Both the position numbers and the translations under genes were made by a program. From assembly GCA_946410395.1 (NCBI GenBank), contig CAMKAE010000111.1, positions 1-7,211 on the forward strand: 7,211 nucleotides of DNA. Direction: 5' to 3'. The DNA comes from an uncultured Clostridia bacterium (GTDB taxonomy: Bacteria; Bacillota; Clostridia; Christensenellales; Aristaeellaceae). The notes under the pieces were generated by a model. The model was not told where the DNA came from. It searched no databases and saw only the letters and a list, made by a program, of their open reading frames with translations. Of the stretch, positions 1 through 5,616 are shown piece after piece. Numbering within the stretch: position 1 is the first letter of the stretch; every line of letters starts with the position of its first letter.

Positions 1-770
1 GCGACAAGACCTTCCTCAGCGGCTTCCGGGCCATCATGCCGGACAAGAGCGAGACCGAGGACCTGCCCAACGACGTCTTCGCCACCCAGGTGAAGGTCGT
101 GCGACAGCAGGCCGCGGGCTATCCGCTGTTCTACACAGAGTGGAACGAGAACGCCATCTTCAGCGCCTACACCAACGACACGCGCAAGGTGGCGGCCTAC
201 GACGTGAAGACCGCGCTGGAGGTGGCCGACTACCTGGACGCGTCCTCGATCTGGTGCTTCAGCGACATCTTTGAGGAGCTGCATCCCTTCCCGCAGGAAT
301 TCCACGGCGGCTTCGGCTTCCTGACCCAGAACGGCATTCCGAAGCCGGTGTTCCATGCGATGAAGATGCTGTATGACGCAGGGGATGAGCGGATCGACCT
401 GGGGGAGGAGGCCACGAAGGGCGAGATCGGCATTGCGGCCTTCCGCAAGGGCGAGAAAACGCAGGTGCTGCTGTTCCGACAGAAGATGAAGAACCTCGAC
501 CTGCCGGCGGAGGAAGCCGAGGTGCGCGTGGCACTGCCCGCGAAACCCGAAAAGGTGACGCAGCGCCGCATCGATGAGACCCACGGCAATCCCCTGGCCC
601 TCTGGGAGGCGATGGGCAGCCCGATCTCCCTGAACCGCGCGGAGGTGGAGGACCTGAAGCAAAAGAGCGCCGTCGTCCCGATGCCCATCGACTGGGCCTG
701 GGAGAACGGCGAGGCCGTGATCCGCACGGCGCTGGGCGTCAACGACGTGGTGTTTATCGAGATTGATTAA
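1..770 (+). CDS. GH39 xylan 1,4-beta-xylosidase, C-terminal part (5' end outside window)
   Basis: This is the 3' end of a glycoside hydrolase family 39 enzyme, which releases xylose from the non-reducing ends of xylo-oligosaccharides with retention of configuration. The reading frame is open from base 3 with no start needed, so the ATG at 36 is probably an internal Met. The motif YTEWN carries the predicted nucleophile Glu (codon 138-140). The segment WCFSDIFEE, then FHGGFGF and IPKPVF, matches the end of the GH39 barrel as remembered from Thermoanaerobacterium XynB. The acid/base Glu (NEP motif) would lie upstream, outside the window. The last ~110 residues form the accessory beta-sandwich, with RRIDETHGNP and a WEAMGSP motif typical of the family. 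No signal peptide can be judged. The family call is secure. Substrate specificity (xylosidase rather than another GH39 activity) is inferred. Confidence 0.93.
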   Translation, partial: DKTFLSGFRAIMPDKSETEDLPNDVFATQVKVVRQQAAGYPLFYTEWNENAIFSAYTNDTRKVAAYDVKTALEVADYLDASSIWCFSDIFEELHPFPQEFHGGFGFLTQNGIPKPVFHAMKMLYDAGDERIDLGEEATKGEIGIAAFRKGEKTQVLLFRQKMKNLDLPAEEAEVRVALPAKPEKVTQRRIDETHGNPLALWEAMGSPISLNRAEVEDLKQKSAVVPMPIDWAWENGEAVIRTALGVNDVVFIEID

Positions 771-784
771 CTGAGAATCATAAC

Positions 785-824
785 AGCGGCAGGGAATCAG
801 ACATCCCTGCCGCTTTAATGCGGT
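785..824 (+). terminator. Rho-independent-like terminator after the GH39 gene
   Basis: A perfect 11-bp stem (785-795 with 804-814) encloses an 8-base loop and begins 15 bases after the GH39 stop codon. The T-tract is short (TTT, then a second TTTT about 8 bases on), so termination may be less efficient than for a classic hairpin. Confidence 0.75.
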
Positions 825-886
825 TTTCAGTAAAAGGCTGATCGCAAACCTGATCCACCGCTGCGGCGGTTTCTGCGAGAAAAGAC

Positions 887-1005
887 ATGGTGGGAGAGAA
901 TGCAGGGGAAATGGTGGGAGACAACGTGGGGCGCAGCAAGCGGCGCCCCTACACACTCGCGCATTCCTGCAGGGGTGCTGCTTGCCGCGCCCCGTATGGT
1001 GCCAT
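887..1005. repeat. Cluster of inverted and direct repeats in a gene-free stretch (815-1106)
   Basis: No gene is convincing between 815 and 1106. The stretch holds two related 22-base GC-rich palindromic units in opposite orientation (928-949 and 972-993). They differ at three positions when one is reverse-complemented, so each can fold alone (GGGGCGC with GCGCCCC in the first) or pair with the other. An 11-base direct repeat ATGGTGGGAGA occurs at 887-897 and 911-921, and TGCAGGGG occurs at 901-908 and 968-975. A GAGAATGGC-type segment on the minus strand near 1001-1009 echoes the GAGAATG at 896-902. Together these look like an intergenic palindromic or MITE-like element. No transposase or target-site duplication was identified. 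Confidence 0.55.
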
Positions 1006-1106
1006 TCTCCCTCTTGCCTCGCGATTCGGATCAGCCTGCCCTTGAGGGGAAAGCTGGCGCCGCAGCGCTGAATGAGGTGCAAAGAATAGCTTGAACTGAA
1101 ATAAGA

Positions 1107-1145
1107 AAAAGACTGACTGTCTATCGAATAGACGGCCAGTCTTTT
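1107..1145 (-). terminator. Terminator of the small membrane-protein operon
   Basis: The outer stem of 9 bp (1107-1115 with 1137-1145) continues through a short imperfect step to a 6-bp inner stem (1119-1124 with 1128-1133) and a CGA loop. Read on the minus strand, the hairpin starts 24 bases after the stop of the 98-residue gene and runs into TTTTTCTTATTTC, a good U-tract. Confidence 0.88.
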
Positions 1146-1169
1146 AAAACTTGAAATTGCTGTTATTGA

Positions 1170-1466
1170 TCAGTTGCCAGCGGTGGCGTCCTGCACAGCC
1201 TCGGTCACGGTCTCGACAGCGTCGGTGGCAGCGTCCTTGACAGTCTCAGTCACGGTCTCAGCAGCGTCGGTGGCAGCGTCCTTGACGGCCTCAGCAGCGT
1301 CGGTGGCAGCGTCCTTGGCAGCGTCGACAACAGTCTCGACGGAAGCTTCGATGGACTTCGCAGCTTCTTCAGCGGGCTTCTTGCCGCCATTGACGATCAG
1401 GATGACAGCCACAGCGATGACGATCACGCAGATAACCGCAATGATGATCTTCTTGTTCTTGTCCAT
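1170..1466 (-). CDS. Small single-pass membrane protein with Ala-rich 11/15-residue helical repeats (98 aa)
   Basis: I do not recognise a named family. Residues 1-6 are charged (MDKNKK) and residues 7-26 form a hydrophobic helix with no clear cleavage site, so the protein is likely membrane-anchored with the tail outside. Residues ~44-98 are an Ala/Asp/Glu/Thr/Lys tail with no Pro or aromatics. It is built on VKDAATDAAE units spaced 11 and then 15 residues apart, giving amphipathic helices resembling LEA-type, apolipoprotein-like or YtxH-like sequences. That resemblance may be compositional only. The start is supported by AAGGAGGA (1475-1482) 8 bases upstream. It lies 71 bases after the 54-residue gene, with no terminator between, so the two are probably co-transcribed. 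The terminator at 1107-1145 ends the unit. A stress-protective or surface spacer role is only a guess. Confidence 0.85.
   Translation of the reverse strand: MDKNKKIIIAVICVIVIAVAVILIVNGGKKPAEEAAKSIEASVETVVDAAKDAATDAAEAVKDAATDAAETVTETVKDAATDAVETVTEAVQDATAGN
1219..1318. repeat. Three near-identical ~22-base coding repeats
   Basis: The same GCGTCGGTGGCAGCGTCCTT core begins at 1219, 1264 and 1297, with spacings of 45 and 33 bases (15 and 11 codons). All copies lie in the tail-coding part of the 98-residue gene. Flanking GTCACGGTCTC segments are also duplicated. The near-identity at DNA level suggests recent in-frame duplication. Confidence 0.85.
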
Positions 1467-1537
1467 GATTGATTTCCTCCTTCAATCTTCTGCAAACTAA
1501 CTTTTCCCTATTTGAACCCTTGCGGGTCATAGGCAGA

Positions 1538-1702
1538 TCATTCTTCCGAACCGGTGAGGTCTGATTCGGTGGCCACTCCCTCAGAACTGCCGTTCGTCAG
1601 ATTGTTGCCCTCGCTCGTGGGTGCTTTCACAACCACAACAGCCAGAGCCGCAACGGCGATCAGCACGAGCACGGTGACAATGAGCTTGATTCTCCTGGTC
1701 AC
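1538..1702 (-). CDS. Small membrane or exported protein, 54 aa, GTG start
   Basis: This short gene reads MTRRIKL, then a strongly hydrophobic helix (residues ~6-25, ending AVVVVK), then a 28-residue Ser/Thr/Gly/Glu tail ending GSEE. I recognise no family. The in-frame codons just upstream include a TGA with no ATG, so GTG at 1702 is the only plausible start. GGGAG lies 4 bases before it, which is close but usable. It sits directly behind the best promoter of the region (1755-1783), which supports its being real. It shares its layout (basic N-terminus, one helix, acidic low-complexity tail) with the next gene, and the two appear to form an operon. It could be a tail-out anchored peptide or an uncleaved signal sequence. 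Function is unknown. Confidence 0.68.
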   Translation of the reverse strand: MTRRIKLIVTVLVLIAVAALAVVVVKAPTSEGNNLTNGSSEGVATESDLTGSEE

Positions 1703-1729
1703 AGCGCTCCCTCATCTCCCGGAAGTTAT

Positions 1730-1747
1730 GTACCGTATGCGCGGTAC
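1730..1747. promoter_or_regulatory. Inverted repeat at the predicted transcription start of the small-protein operon
   Basis: GTACCG and CGGTAC flank a 6-base centre. The repeat begins about 7 bases downstream of the -10 box, that is, around +1. It could be an operator or a hairpin at the 5' end of the mRNA. Sequence alone cannot separate these. Confidence 0.45.
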
Positions 1748-1754
1748 AGGTCAG

Positions 1755-1783
1755 ATATTATCACCAAACCATTCGACTGTCAA
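1755..1783 (-). promoter_or_regulatory. Sigma-70-type promoter of the small membrane-protein operon
   Basis: On the minus strand, TTGACA (1778-1783), a 17-base spacer and TATAAT-like TAATAT (1755-1760) form a near-consensus promoter. The predicted start near 1748 leaves a leader of about 46 bases before the GTG at 1702. Confidence 0.85.
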
Positions 1784-1821
1784 GCCTAAATGTAAATTTT
1801 CTGAGAATTCTTTCCTGCCCC

Positions 1822-1863
1822 AAAAGAAATGCCATACGCCGCGAAAAGCAGGCGGCGCATGGC
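1822..1863 (-). terminator. Terminator of the smpB-ssrA unit
   Basis: A 12-bp GC-rich stem (1831-1842 with 1852-1863, one G-U pair) begins 5 bases beyond the tmRNA 3' end. On the minus strand it is followed by ATTTCTTTT, a classic intrinsic terminator. Confidence 0.92.
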
Positions 1864-1868
1864 ACATG

Positions 1869-2216
1869 TGGTGGAGATGAGGGGAGTCGAACCCCTGTCC
1901 GAAAGCTCTGATTCAGGACTTTCTCCGAGCGCAGTCTGTGATTTGACATTCCCTCCGCGGCCCGCCCGCAGACAGGCTGACCGCTTCAGTAGCTTCATAT
2001 TACGGACATCACCGCAAAGCTTAGGTGTGTTCGTTCCCCGCGCTCATGACGCCGGGATCCGGGCGCGCGGGCGACCCGGGCCGACGTCGCGCCTAATTAG
2101 GCAGCGAAAGCGAAATCGCTATTGTCAGTTCAATTTAATTTCCCGTTGTTATGCGGTTCAGGGCCGCAGCTCGCTTATCCTGACCCCGACACTCCCGTCG
2201 AAACCGGATCATCCCC
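1869..2216 (-). ncRNA. ssrA: Transfer-messenger RNA (tmRNA), one-piece
   Basis: tmRNA enters stalled ribosomes with SmpB, accepts Ala, and supplies a short reading frame that tags the unfinished protein for proteolysis. The 5' end GGGGATG (from 2216) pairs with CATCTCC near the 3' end (one G-U), followed by A and an encoded CCA (1869-1871). The TTCGAC-type T-loop and the 5' GGTTTCGACGGG block are hallmark tmRNA sequences. The tag frame is visible at 2126-2097: reading resumes most likely at GAC after AACT and gives DNSDFAFAA, then TAA. An ACT start one codon earlier cannot be excluded. The length of 348 bases is normal. The 5' end lies 21 bases after the smpB stop and I see no convincing promoter between them, so processing from a joint transcript is likely. 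Confidence 0.97.
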
Positions 2217-2237
2217 ATGTTGTCTGACAGCGACTTC

Positions 2238-2714
2238 TCAGCGATTGTTCTGCCGCAGGGCGCGGCGGATCTCGCGGTCCGCGTCCCGCTTGGCGGTGGC
2301 GTCCCGCTTGTCGTGCTCGGCCTTGCCGCGGCACAGGCCCAGCTGCAGCTTCATGCGGCCGTCCTTGAGGTAGATCTCCAGCGGCACCAGCGTGTATCCC
2401 TGCCGCGCCACCAGGCCGTCCAGCTTGCGGATCTCGCTCTTATGGAGCAGCAGGCGCTTGGGCCGCATGGGGTCGCGGTTGAACTGGTTCCCCTGCTCGT
2501 AGGGGCTGATGTGCATGCCCTCCACGAAGATCTCGCCCCGCAGCACATGCGCCCAGCTCTCCTTGAGGCTCACCCGGCCCAGCCGCATGGACTTGACCTC
2601 CGTGCCGTACAGCTCAATGCCGCACTCGTAGCGTTCCTCCACGAAGTAATCATGAAAGGCCTTGCGATTCTGCGCCACAGGCTTGATGCCCTTCTGATGC
2701 GGCACAGCAATCAC
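2238..2714 (-). CDS. smpB: SsrA-binding protein SmpB
   Basis: SmpB binds the tRNA-like domain of tmRNA and places it in the A site of stalled ribosomes. At 158 residues it has the usual family length. Visible family motifs are NRKAFHDYF (16-24), GTEVKSMR (37-44), HISPYEQGN (68-76), DPMRPKRLLLH (81-91), VPLEIY (110-115) and GLCRGKAEHDKR (126-137). The basic C-terminal tail, which probes the empty mRNA channel, follows to residue 158. The start is a GTG at 2714 with GGAG 9 bases upstream. A GTG at 2705 (codon 4), with GAGG also 9 bases upstream, is an equally spaced alternative. The gene has its own promoter (2742-2770) with a very short leader and lies directly ahead of ssrA, its functional partner. 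Confidence 0.97.
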   Translation of the reverse strand: MIAVPHQKGIKPVAQNRKAFHDYFVEERYECGIELYGTEVKSMRLGRVSLKESWAHVLRGEIFVEGMHISPYEQGNQFNRDPMRPKRLLLHKSEIRKLDGLVARQGYTLVPLEIYLKDGRMKLQLGLCRGKAEHDKRDATAKRDADREIRRALRQNNR

Positions 2715-2741
2715 CCTCTTCCTCTCCGTGACCGCAGGCGG

Positions 2742-2770
2742 ATTATACCATAAACCGCCGAGGATTGCAA
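2742..2770 (-). promoter_or_regulatory. Promoter of smpB(-ssrA)
   Basis: On the minus strand, TTGCAA (2765-2770), a 17-base spacer and a perfect TATAAT (2742-2747) precede smpB. The predicted start near 2735 gives a leader of about 20 bases. Confidence 0.85.
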
Positions 2771-2780
2771 TCCCCGCACA

Positions 2781-2812
2781 GCGCGGGAGAGACCGCCGCG
2801 GCCCTCCCGCGC
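2781..2812 (-). terminator. GC-rich hairpin after the SH3-like protein gene, possible terminator
   Basis: A perfect 9-bp stem (GCGCGGGAG, 2781-2789, with 2804-2812) starts 9 bases after the stop of the upstream minus-strand gene. No U-tract follows, so this is either an atypical terminator or an mRNA 3'-end stabiliser. It lies just 10 bases upstream of the smpB -35 box. Confidence 0.4.
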
Positions 2813-2821
2813 CGCCTCTGT

Positions 2822-4393
2822 TCAGCCCCAGGGGACGTACACGGATTCCATGTACTCGATCTCACCCTGGCTGTTCAGCCGGATGCGCGTGGTCACGAAC
2901 CAGAAGTCCGCTTCGGCAAACTCGCGCTCGGCCTCGGGCAGATCATAGAGGAAGGTCAGATGGCCGCCCGCGGGGGCCTGACCGTCCATGTAGGCGGAGA
3001 CGTACCAGGCATAAAGGTCCGTCACCGGCAAGTTGGCCATATCCGGATCGGTCATGCTGCCAAGCATCTCGGCGCGGAAATCCGGGGCCAACGGATAGGT
3101 GAAGGACGCGCCGCCGTCGGCCATGACGCCGTGAGCGCCCTCTTCGTCCTCCACAGTCCGCTCATAGGCGCCGGACACAGCGTATACCTTGCCGGAGGCG
3201 TCGAAGAGCAGCTTGCGGACCTCAAAGAGGGGATACTGCAGGCCATCGGAAGCGGTGTACACCGAGAAGGTCTCCCGCGAGACCGAAGCGGGCATGGCGA
3301 TCGCGCTCACCGGCATGAAGCCCCGGTAACCGCCGCCCTCGATGTACGCCCAGCTGCCCATGGTGGCCAGCCAGGTCACTTCGGCGCCCTCCGGCAGAAC
3401 CATCAGCGGCGACTGGGAATACAGGGGATCGTCCGTGACGCTGACACTGTACGCGGTGAGCACCGGCGTCCGCGTGAAGTTCAGCTCGGGGACATCGGCC
3501 TTTTTCGGCAGGGACGCCGCGTCGATATACCCGAAGCGGTAGTGGCTGCTGTCGATCGAATACTGGATCAGGATCCAGCCGTTCTCGCGGCCGAAGACCT
3601 GGATCCAGCCGTTGGTGGAGACGGTGGCCTTGCCGTTCCCGCCGCGGATGGACTGCTTGTCCGGCGCGGAATGGACCGCGTACTTTTTGCCGCCGGTGAA
3701 CTGGATCTCCTGCGCCTGCAGCTCGGAGCCCGCGGGCAGGTCCGGCGCGGAGGTCAGGGAAGCGCGGGCCTTTTTCAACGTCTTGGGCACGGCGGACAGG
3801 CTGACGTAGCGAAGATCCCGCTGGATGGTTCCCTTGACGGTGCCAGCGACCTGACCGCTCCCCAACTCCTTGTAGTAGGTGATCCGGTCCTTGCCGATGT
3901 CCATGTTCTCAAAACCCGTGTGACTCCAGATGTGGACGAGGTTCCACTGCCCGGAACCGTTCCGCTGATAGGCGGTGAAGAGCACAATGTTCTCGCCAAA
4001 CTCGTCATACTGGACAATGATCAGCAGCGGGCCGCCGTAGTGCTTATCGTTGCTCCAGGTGTCCATGGAATTGACGGTATCGATTTCCACCGTGTTCTTG
4101 CCCTGGGGGACGGCGGAGCTGGTGTGGAAGCTGTGCTTCCAGGCGCCGCCGCTGAGCCTGAAGGCGTAGAGTGTGTTCGTGCCCTTCGCCGTGCGGACCA
4201 GCACGAACCACTGGCCGTCGCTGCCGCTGCCGGCATAATGGGCCGTGCCCTTGATCTCGGCACCCTGGAAGGCATCGCCGGCAAAGTAGGTCTGAATCTC
4301 CGCGGGCAGCGCCTCGTCCTCAGCCAGCGCCGCGGCGCAGGCGATCAGCAGGAGCAGCCCCGCCAGGAGCCCGGTCAGAAAGCGTTTCTTCAT
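2822..4393 (-). CDS. Exported protein with two SH3-like domains (523 aa)
   Basis: The ATG at 4393 is chosen because GGGAGGG (4402-4408) lies 8 bases upstream and the protein then begins with a clear signal peptide (MKKRF, hydrophobic core, AALA cut before E25). A longer frame from 4510 would bury that signal. Residues ~28-215 form a domain I do not recognise, rich in aromatic beta-strand segments. Residues ~226-297 (KYAVHSAPD... GWIQVFGRENGWILIQY... FGYIDAASL) and ~307-367 (DDPLYSQSPL... GAEVTWLATMGSWAYIE... RGFMPVSAI) look like bacterial SH3-like domains, often found in wall-associated proteins. Residues ~373-523 form another unassigned alpha/beta region ending ESVYVPWG. No enzyme motif or sorting signal is seen. 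It is probably secreted or wall-bound, and its function is unknown. It is a single-gene unit between smpB and a divergent tRNA gene. Confidence 0.9.
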   Translation of the reverse strand: MKKRFLTGLLAGLLLLIACAAALAEDEALPAEIQTYFAGDAFQGAEIKGTAHYAGSGSDGQWFVLVRTAKGTNTLYAFRLSGGAWKHSFHTSSAVPQGKNTVEIDTVNSMDTWSNDKHYGGPLLIIVQYDEFGENIVLFTAYQRNGSGQWNLVHIWSHTGFENMDIGKDRITYYKELGSGQVAGTVKGTIQRDLRYVSLSAVPKTLKKARASLTSAPDLPAGSELQAQEIQFTGGKKYAVHSAPDKQSIRGGNGKATVSTNGWIQVFGRENGWILIQYSIDSSHYRFGYIDAASLPKKADVPELNFTRTPVLTAYSVSVTDDPLYSQSPLMVLPEGAEVTWLATMGSWAYIEGGGYRGFMPVSAIAMPASVSRETFSVYTASDGLQYPLFEVRKLLFDASGKVYAVSGAYERTVEDEEGAHGVMADGGASFTYPLAPDFRAEMLGSMTDPDMANLPVTDLYAWYVSAYMDGQAPAGGHLTFLYDLPEAEREFAEADFWFVTTRIRLNSQGEIEYMESVYVPWG

Positions 4394-4443
4394 TGCTGTT
4401 TCCCTCCCTGTCATCATGGGGTTCCGACAATAGAACGGACGCG

Positions 4444-4465
4444 GCGGATGTTTTCTTTCATCCGC
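4444..4465. repeat. Short inverted repeat upstream of the SH3-like protein gene
   Basis: GCGGATG and CATCCGC flank an 8-base T/C-rich loop, 51-72 bases upstream of the ATG. No strong promoter boxes were found for this gene. The repeat may be an operator or leader hairpin. Confidence 0.35.
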
Positions 4466-4524
4466 ATTGTAAAAAACACGGATCGCTCCGCGCGCGGGCA
4501 CCGCATTCAAGTGATGCGCGGCTC

Positions 4525-4553
4525 TTGACTTTTCGGGCCGAGTGTGCTATTTT
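4525..4553 (+). promoter_or_regulatory. Promoter of tRNA-Arg
   Basis: TTGACT (4525-4530), a 17-base GC-containing spacer and TATTTT (4548-4553) sit 11 bases ahead of the mature tRNA 5' end, so the primary transcript would have a leader of only a few bases. Confidence 0.75.
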
Positions 4554-4564
4554 GTTCAAGCCGG

Positions 4565-4638
4565 GCGCTCGTAGCTCAGTTGGATAGAGTGTCAGACTCC
4601 GACTCTGAAGGTCACAGGTTCGAATCCTGCCGGGCGTA
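4565..4638 (+). tRNA. tRNA-Arg (anticodon CCG)
   Basis: All four arms can be drawn. The 7-bp acceptor (GCGCTCG with CGGGCGT) has U5-G68 and G1-U72 wobbles. The D stem is GCTC with GAGT. The anticodon stem TCAGA/TCTGA encloses CTCCGAC, with CCG at 4599-4601 reading CGG. The T-loop is TTCGAAT. The discriminator is A (4638) and CCA is not encoded (CGC follows). The outer T-stem pair is an A-C mismatch. The gene stands alone with its own promoter and terminator. Confidence 0.95.
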
Positions 4639-4646
4639 CGCAACGG

Positions 4647-4687
4647 AAACCCTTGCAAACACTGCGTTTGCGAGGGTTTTCTCTTTA
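4647..4687 (+). terminator. Terminator of tRNA-Arg
   Basis: A 14-bp stem (4647-4660 with 4666-4679, one G-U) with a 5-base loop is followed by TCTCTTT, starting 8 bases after the tRNA. It could also work weakly in reverse for the converging hydrolase gene, for which no other terminator was seen. Confidence 0.9.
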
Positions 4688-4886
4688 TGCTTTCATAATA
4701 AAAATGCCAAATAATGGGAAATTTGGGCCTGCTTGGGGCCTGCAGGGAAAATACTGTTGTGTTTTTATATTTACTTGCGCTCTTCCTCGAGACCGTAGGC
4801 GCGAACCGGGTCGAGTAATGATAGATGCGATCGTCGGATCCGGCCTGACCGCAAGGATGGATGCTTTCGGACAGGACAGCGATGGA
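4688..4886. other. Gene-free stretch between convergent tRNA and hydrolase genes
   Basis: No coding region is supported here. It contains an AT-rich patch (4755-4775) and a tandem pair TTGGGCCTGC / TTGGGGCCTGC (4723-4743) that overlaps a CCTGCAGG palindrome. No clear terminator for the hydrolase gene is visible. Confidence 0.5.
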
Positions 4887-5573
4887 TTATTCTTCCGTGA
4901 GCGGCATGGGCACCGGAGCTTCGGCATCGTTGAGGATGACGTCAAAGAAAACCTGCATGCCATTGTGGTTCGTGGAATACTGATGGTAGGTCACAAACCC
5001 GTCTTCCGATAGGGAGGCACCTACCTCGCGGGTGCGCTCGGCGATCTTGATGCTTCTGTCAGAGGAAGCGTAGATCCTCAGATCCCAGGTGCTCAAGCGG
5101 CTGCGGAAATACTCGGCGTTGAAGGCGGTGGAGCGATAGTTGCCGTAGACGCCGTCCAGGAGATAGACTGTCCCGGTGCAGCCGGCCTCCGCCAACAGGC
5201 CAGCCAGGACCGTGGCGGGGTATCCGCCGGATGAATAACCGATCAGCACCATCTGATGCCCCGCCTTCGCCCAGTCCAGCAGGAAGGGGTACACATCCCG
5301 AATCACCACATCGCTGGCTGCGGAGTGCTTGTCGTATTTCTCGTTACCCTGGGGGATCAGCAGTTCCCCATCCATGGCGGTGTAAATCTGATAATTACGG
5401 ATCGCGTGAAAAAAAACTCCGGATCCGACAAAAAGGACATACTTTGTGCCGGTGTCCTTCCCGGAGGGTGCCTGAAGCAGGCACTGGGTCTCTCCCAATC
5501 GAATGATCTCGGCGTGGCAGAGGGGCATGATGAACAGCAGCGCGATGGCAAGAAGCAGACTCCTTTTCCGCAT
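4887..5573 (-). CDS. Secreted alpha/beta-hydrolase-fold protein (228 aa)
   Basis: The start at 5573 has AGAAAGG (5582-5588) 8 bases upstream. Residues 1-21 are a signal peptide (MRKRS, hydrophobic core, CHA cut before E22). The Cys at 19 is not in a proper lipobox. The strand VLFVG (46-50) is followed by the nucleophile elbow GYSSGG (112-117), giving Ser114 as the likely nucleophile. Asp172 in ASSDRS is the most plausible acid (Asp140 in LLDG is the alternative), and His203 in NHNGMQ is the likely catalytic His. The order Ser, Asp, His fits the fold. The protein is short and seems to lack a cap domain. Substrate is not predictable (esterase, lipase-like or peptidase-like). The gene has its own promoter and no operon partners. 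Confidence 0.88.
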   Translation of the reverse strand: MRKRSLLLAIALLFIMPLCHAEIIRLGETQCLLQAPSGKDTGTKYVLFVGSGVFFHAIRNYQIYTAMDGELLIPQGNEKYDKHSAASDVVIRDVYPFLLDWAKAGHQMVLIGYSSGGYPATVLAGLLAEAGCTGTVYLLDGVYGNYRSTAFNAEYFRSRLSTWDLRIYASSDRSIKIAERTREVGASLSEDGFVTYHQYSTNHNGMQVFFDVILNDAEAPVPMPLTEE

Positions 5574-5616
5574 GACAGGTGCCTTTCTGCAAATTGATGC
5601 GGCTTTTTATGTGCTC

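Noticed and set aside
900..1094. A 64-codon plus-strand frame in the gap after the GH39 gene
   Set aside because: It has no ribosome binding site, low-complexity content, and overlaps the palindromic repeat cluster.
1219..1318. Regular ~22-base repeats considered as a short CRISPR array
   Set aside because: The spacings (45 and 33 bases) are whole codons, the intervening sequences are themselves related, and the repeats lie within a coding frame. No cas genes are present.
1174..1500. A 108-codon Ser/Ala/Thr-rich plus-strand frame
   Set aside because: It is the complement of the repeat tail of the 98-residue minus-strand gene, which has the better ribosome binding site, promoter and terminator.
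1829..2227. Several open frames of 60-130 codons on both strands
   Set aside because: They fall inside the tmRNA gene and its terminator, which explain the sequence fully.
4394..4510. A 39-residue N-terminal extension of the SH3-like protein
   Set aside because: The extension has no ribosome binding site and would place the signal peptide internally. GGGAGGG at 4402-4408 supports the start at 4393.
2765..4528. A 587-codon open frame on the plus strand opposite the SH3-like protein gene
   Set aside because: It lacks recognisable domains, has no good ribosome binding site, and runs antisense through a gene with a signal peptide and SH3-like motifs. Long antisense frames are common where GC-rich codons exclude stops.
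4560..4636. GCCGGGCG occurring at both ends of tRNA-Arg (4560-4567 and 4629-4636), considered as an attachment duplication
   Set aside because: Only 8 bases are shared, and the upstream copy overlaps the tRNA by three bases. With no integrase, chance in GC-rich sequence is sufficient.
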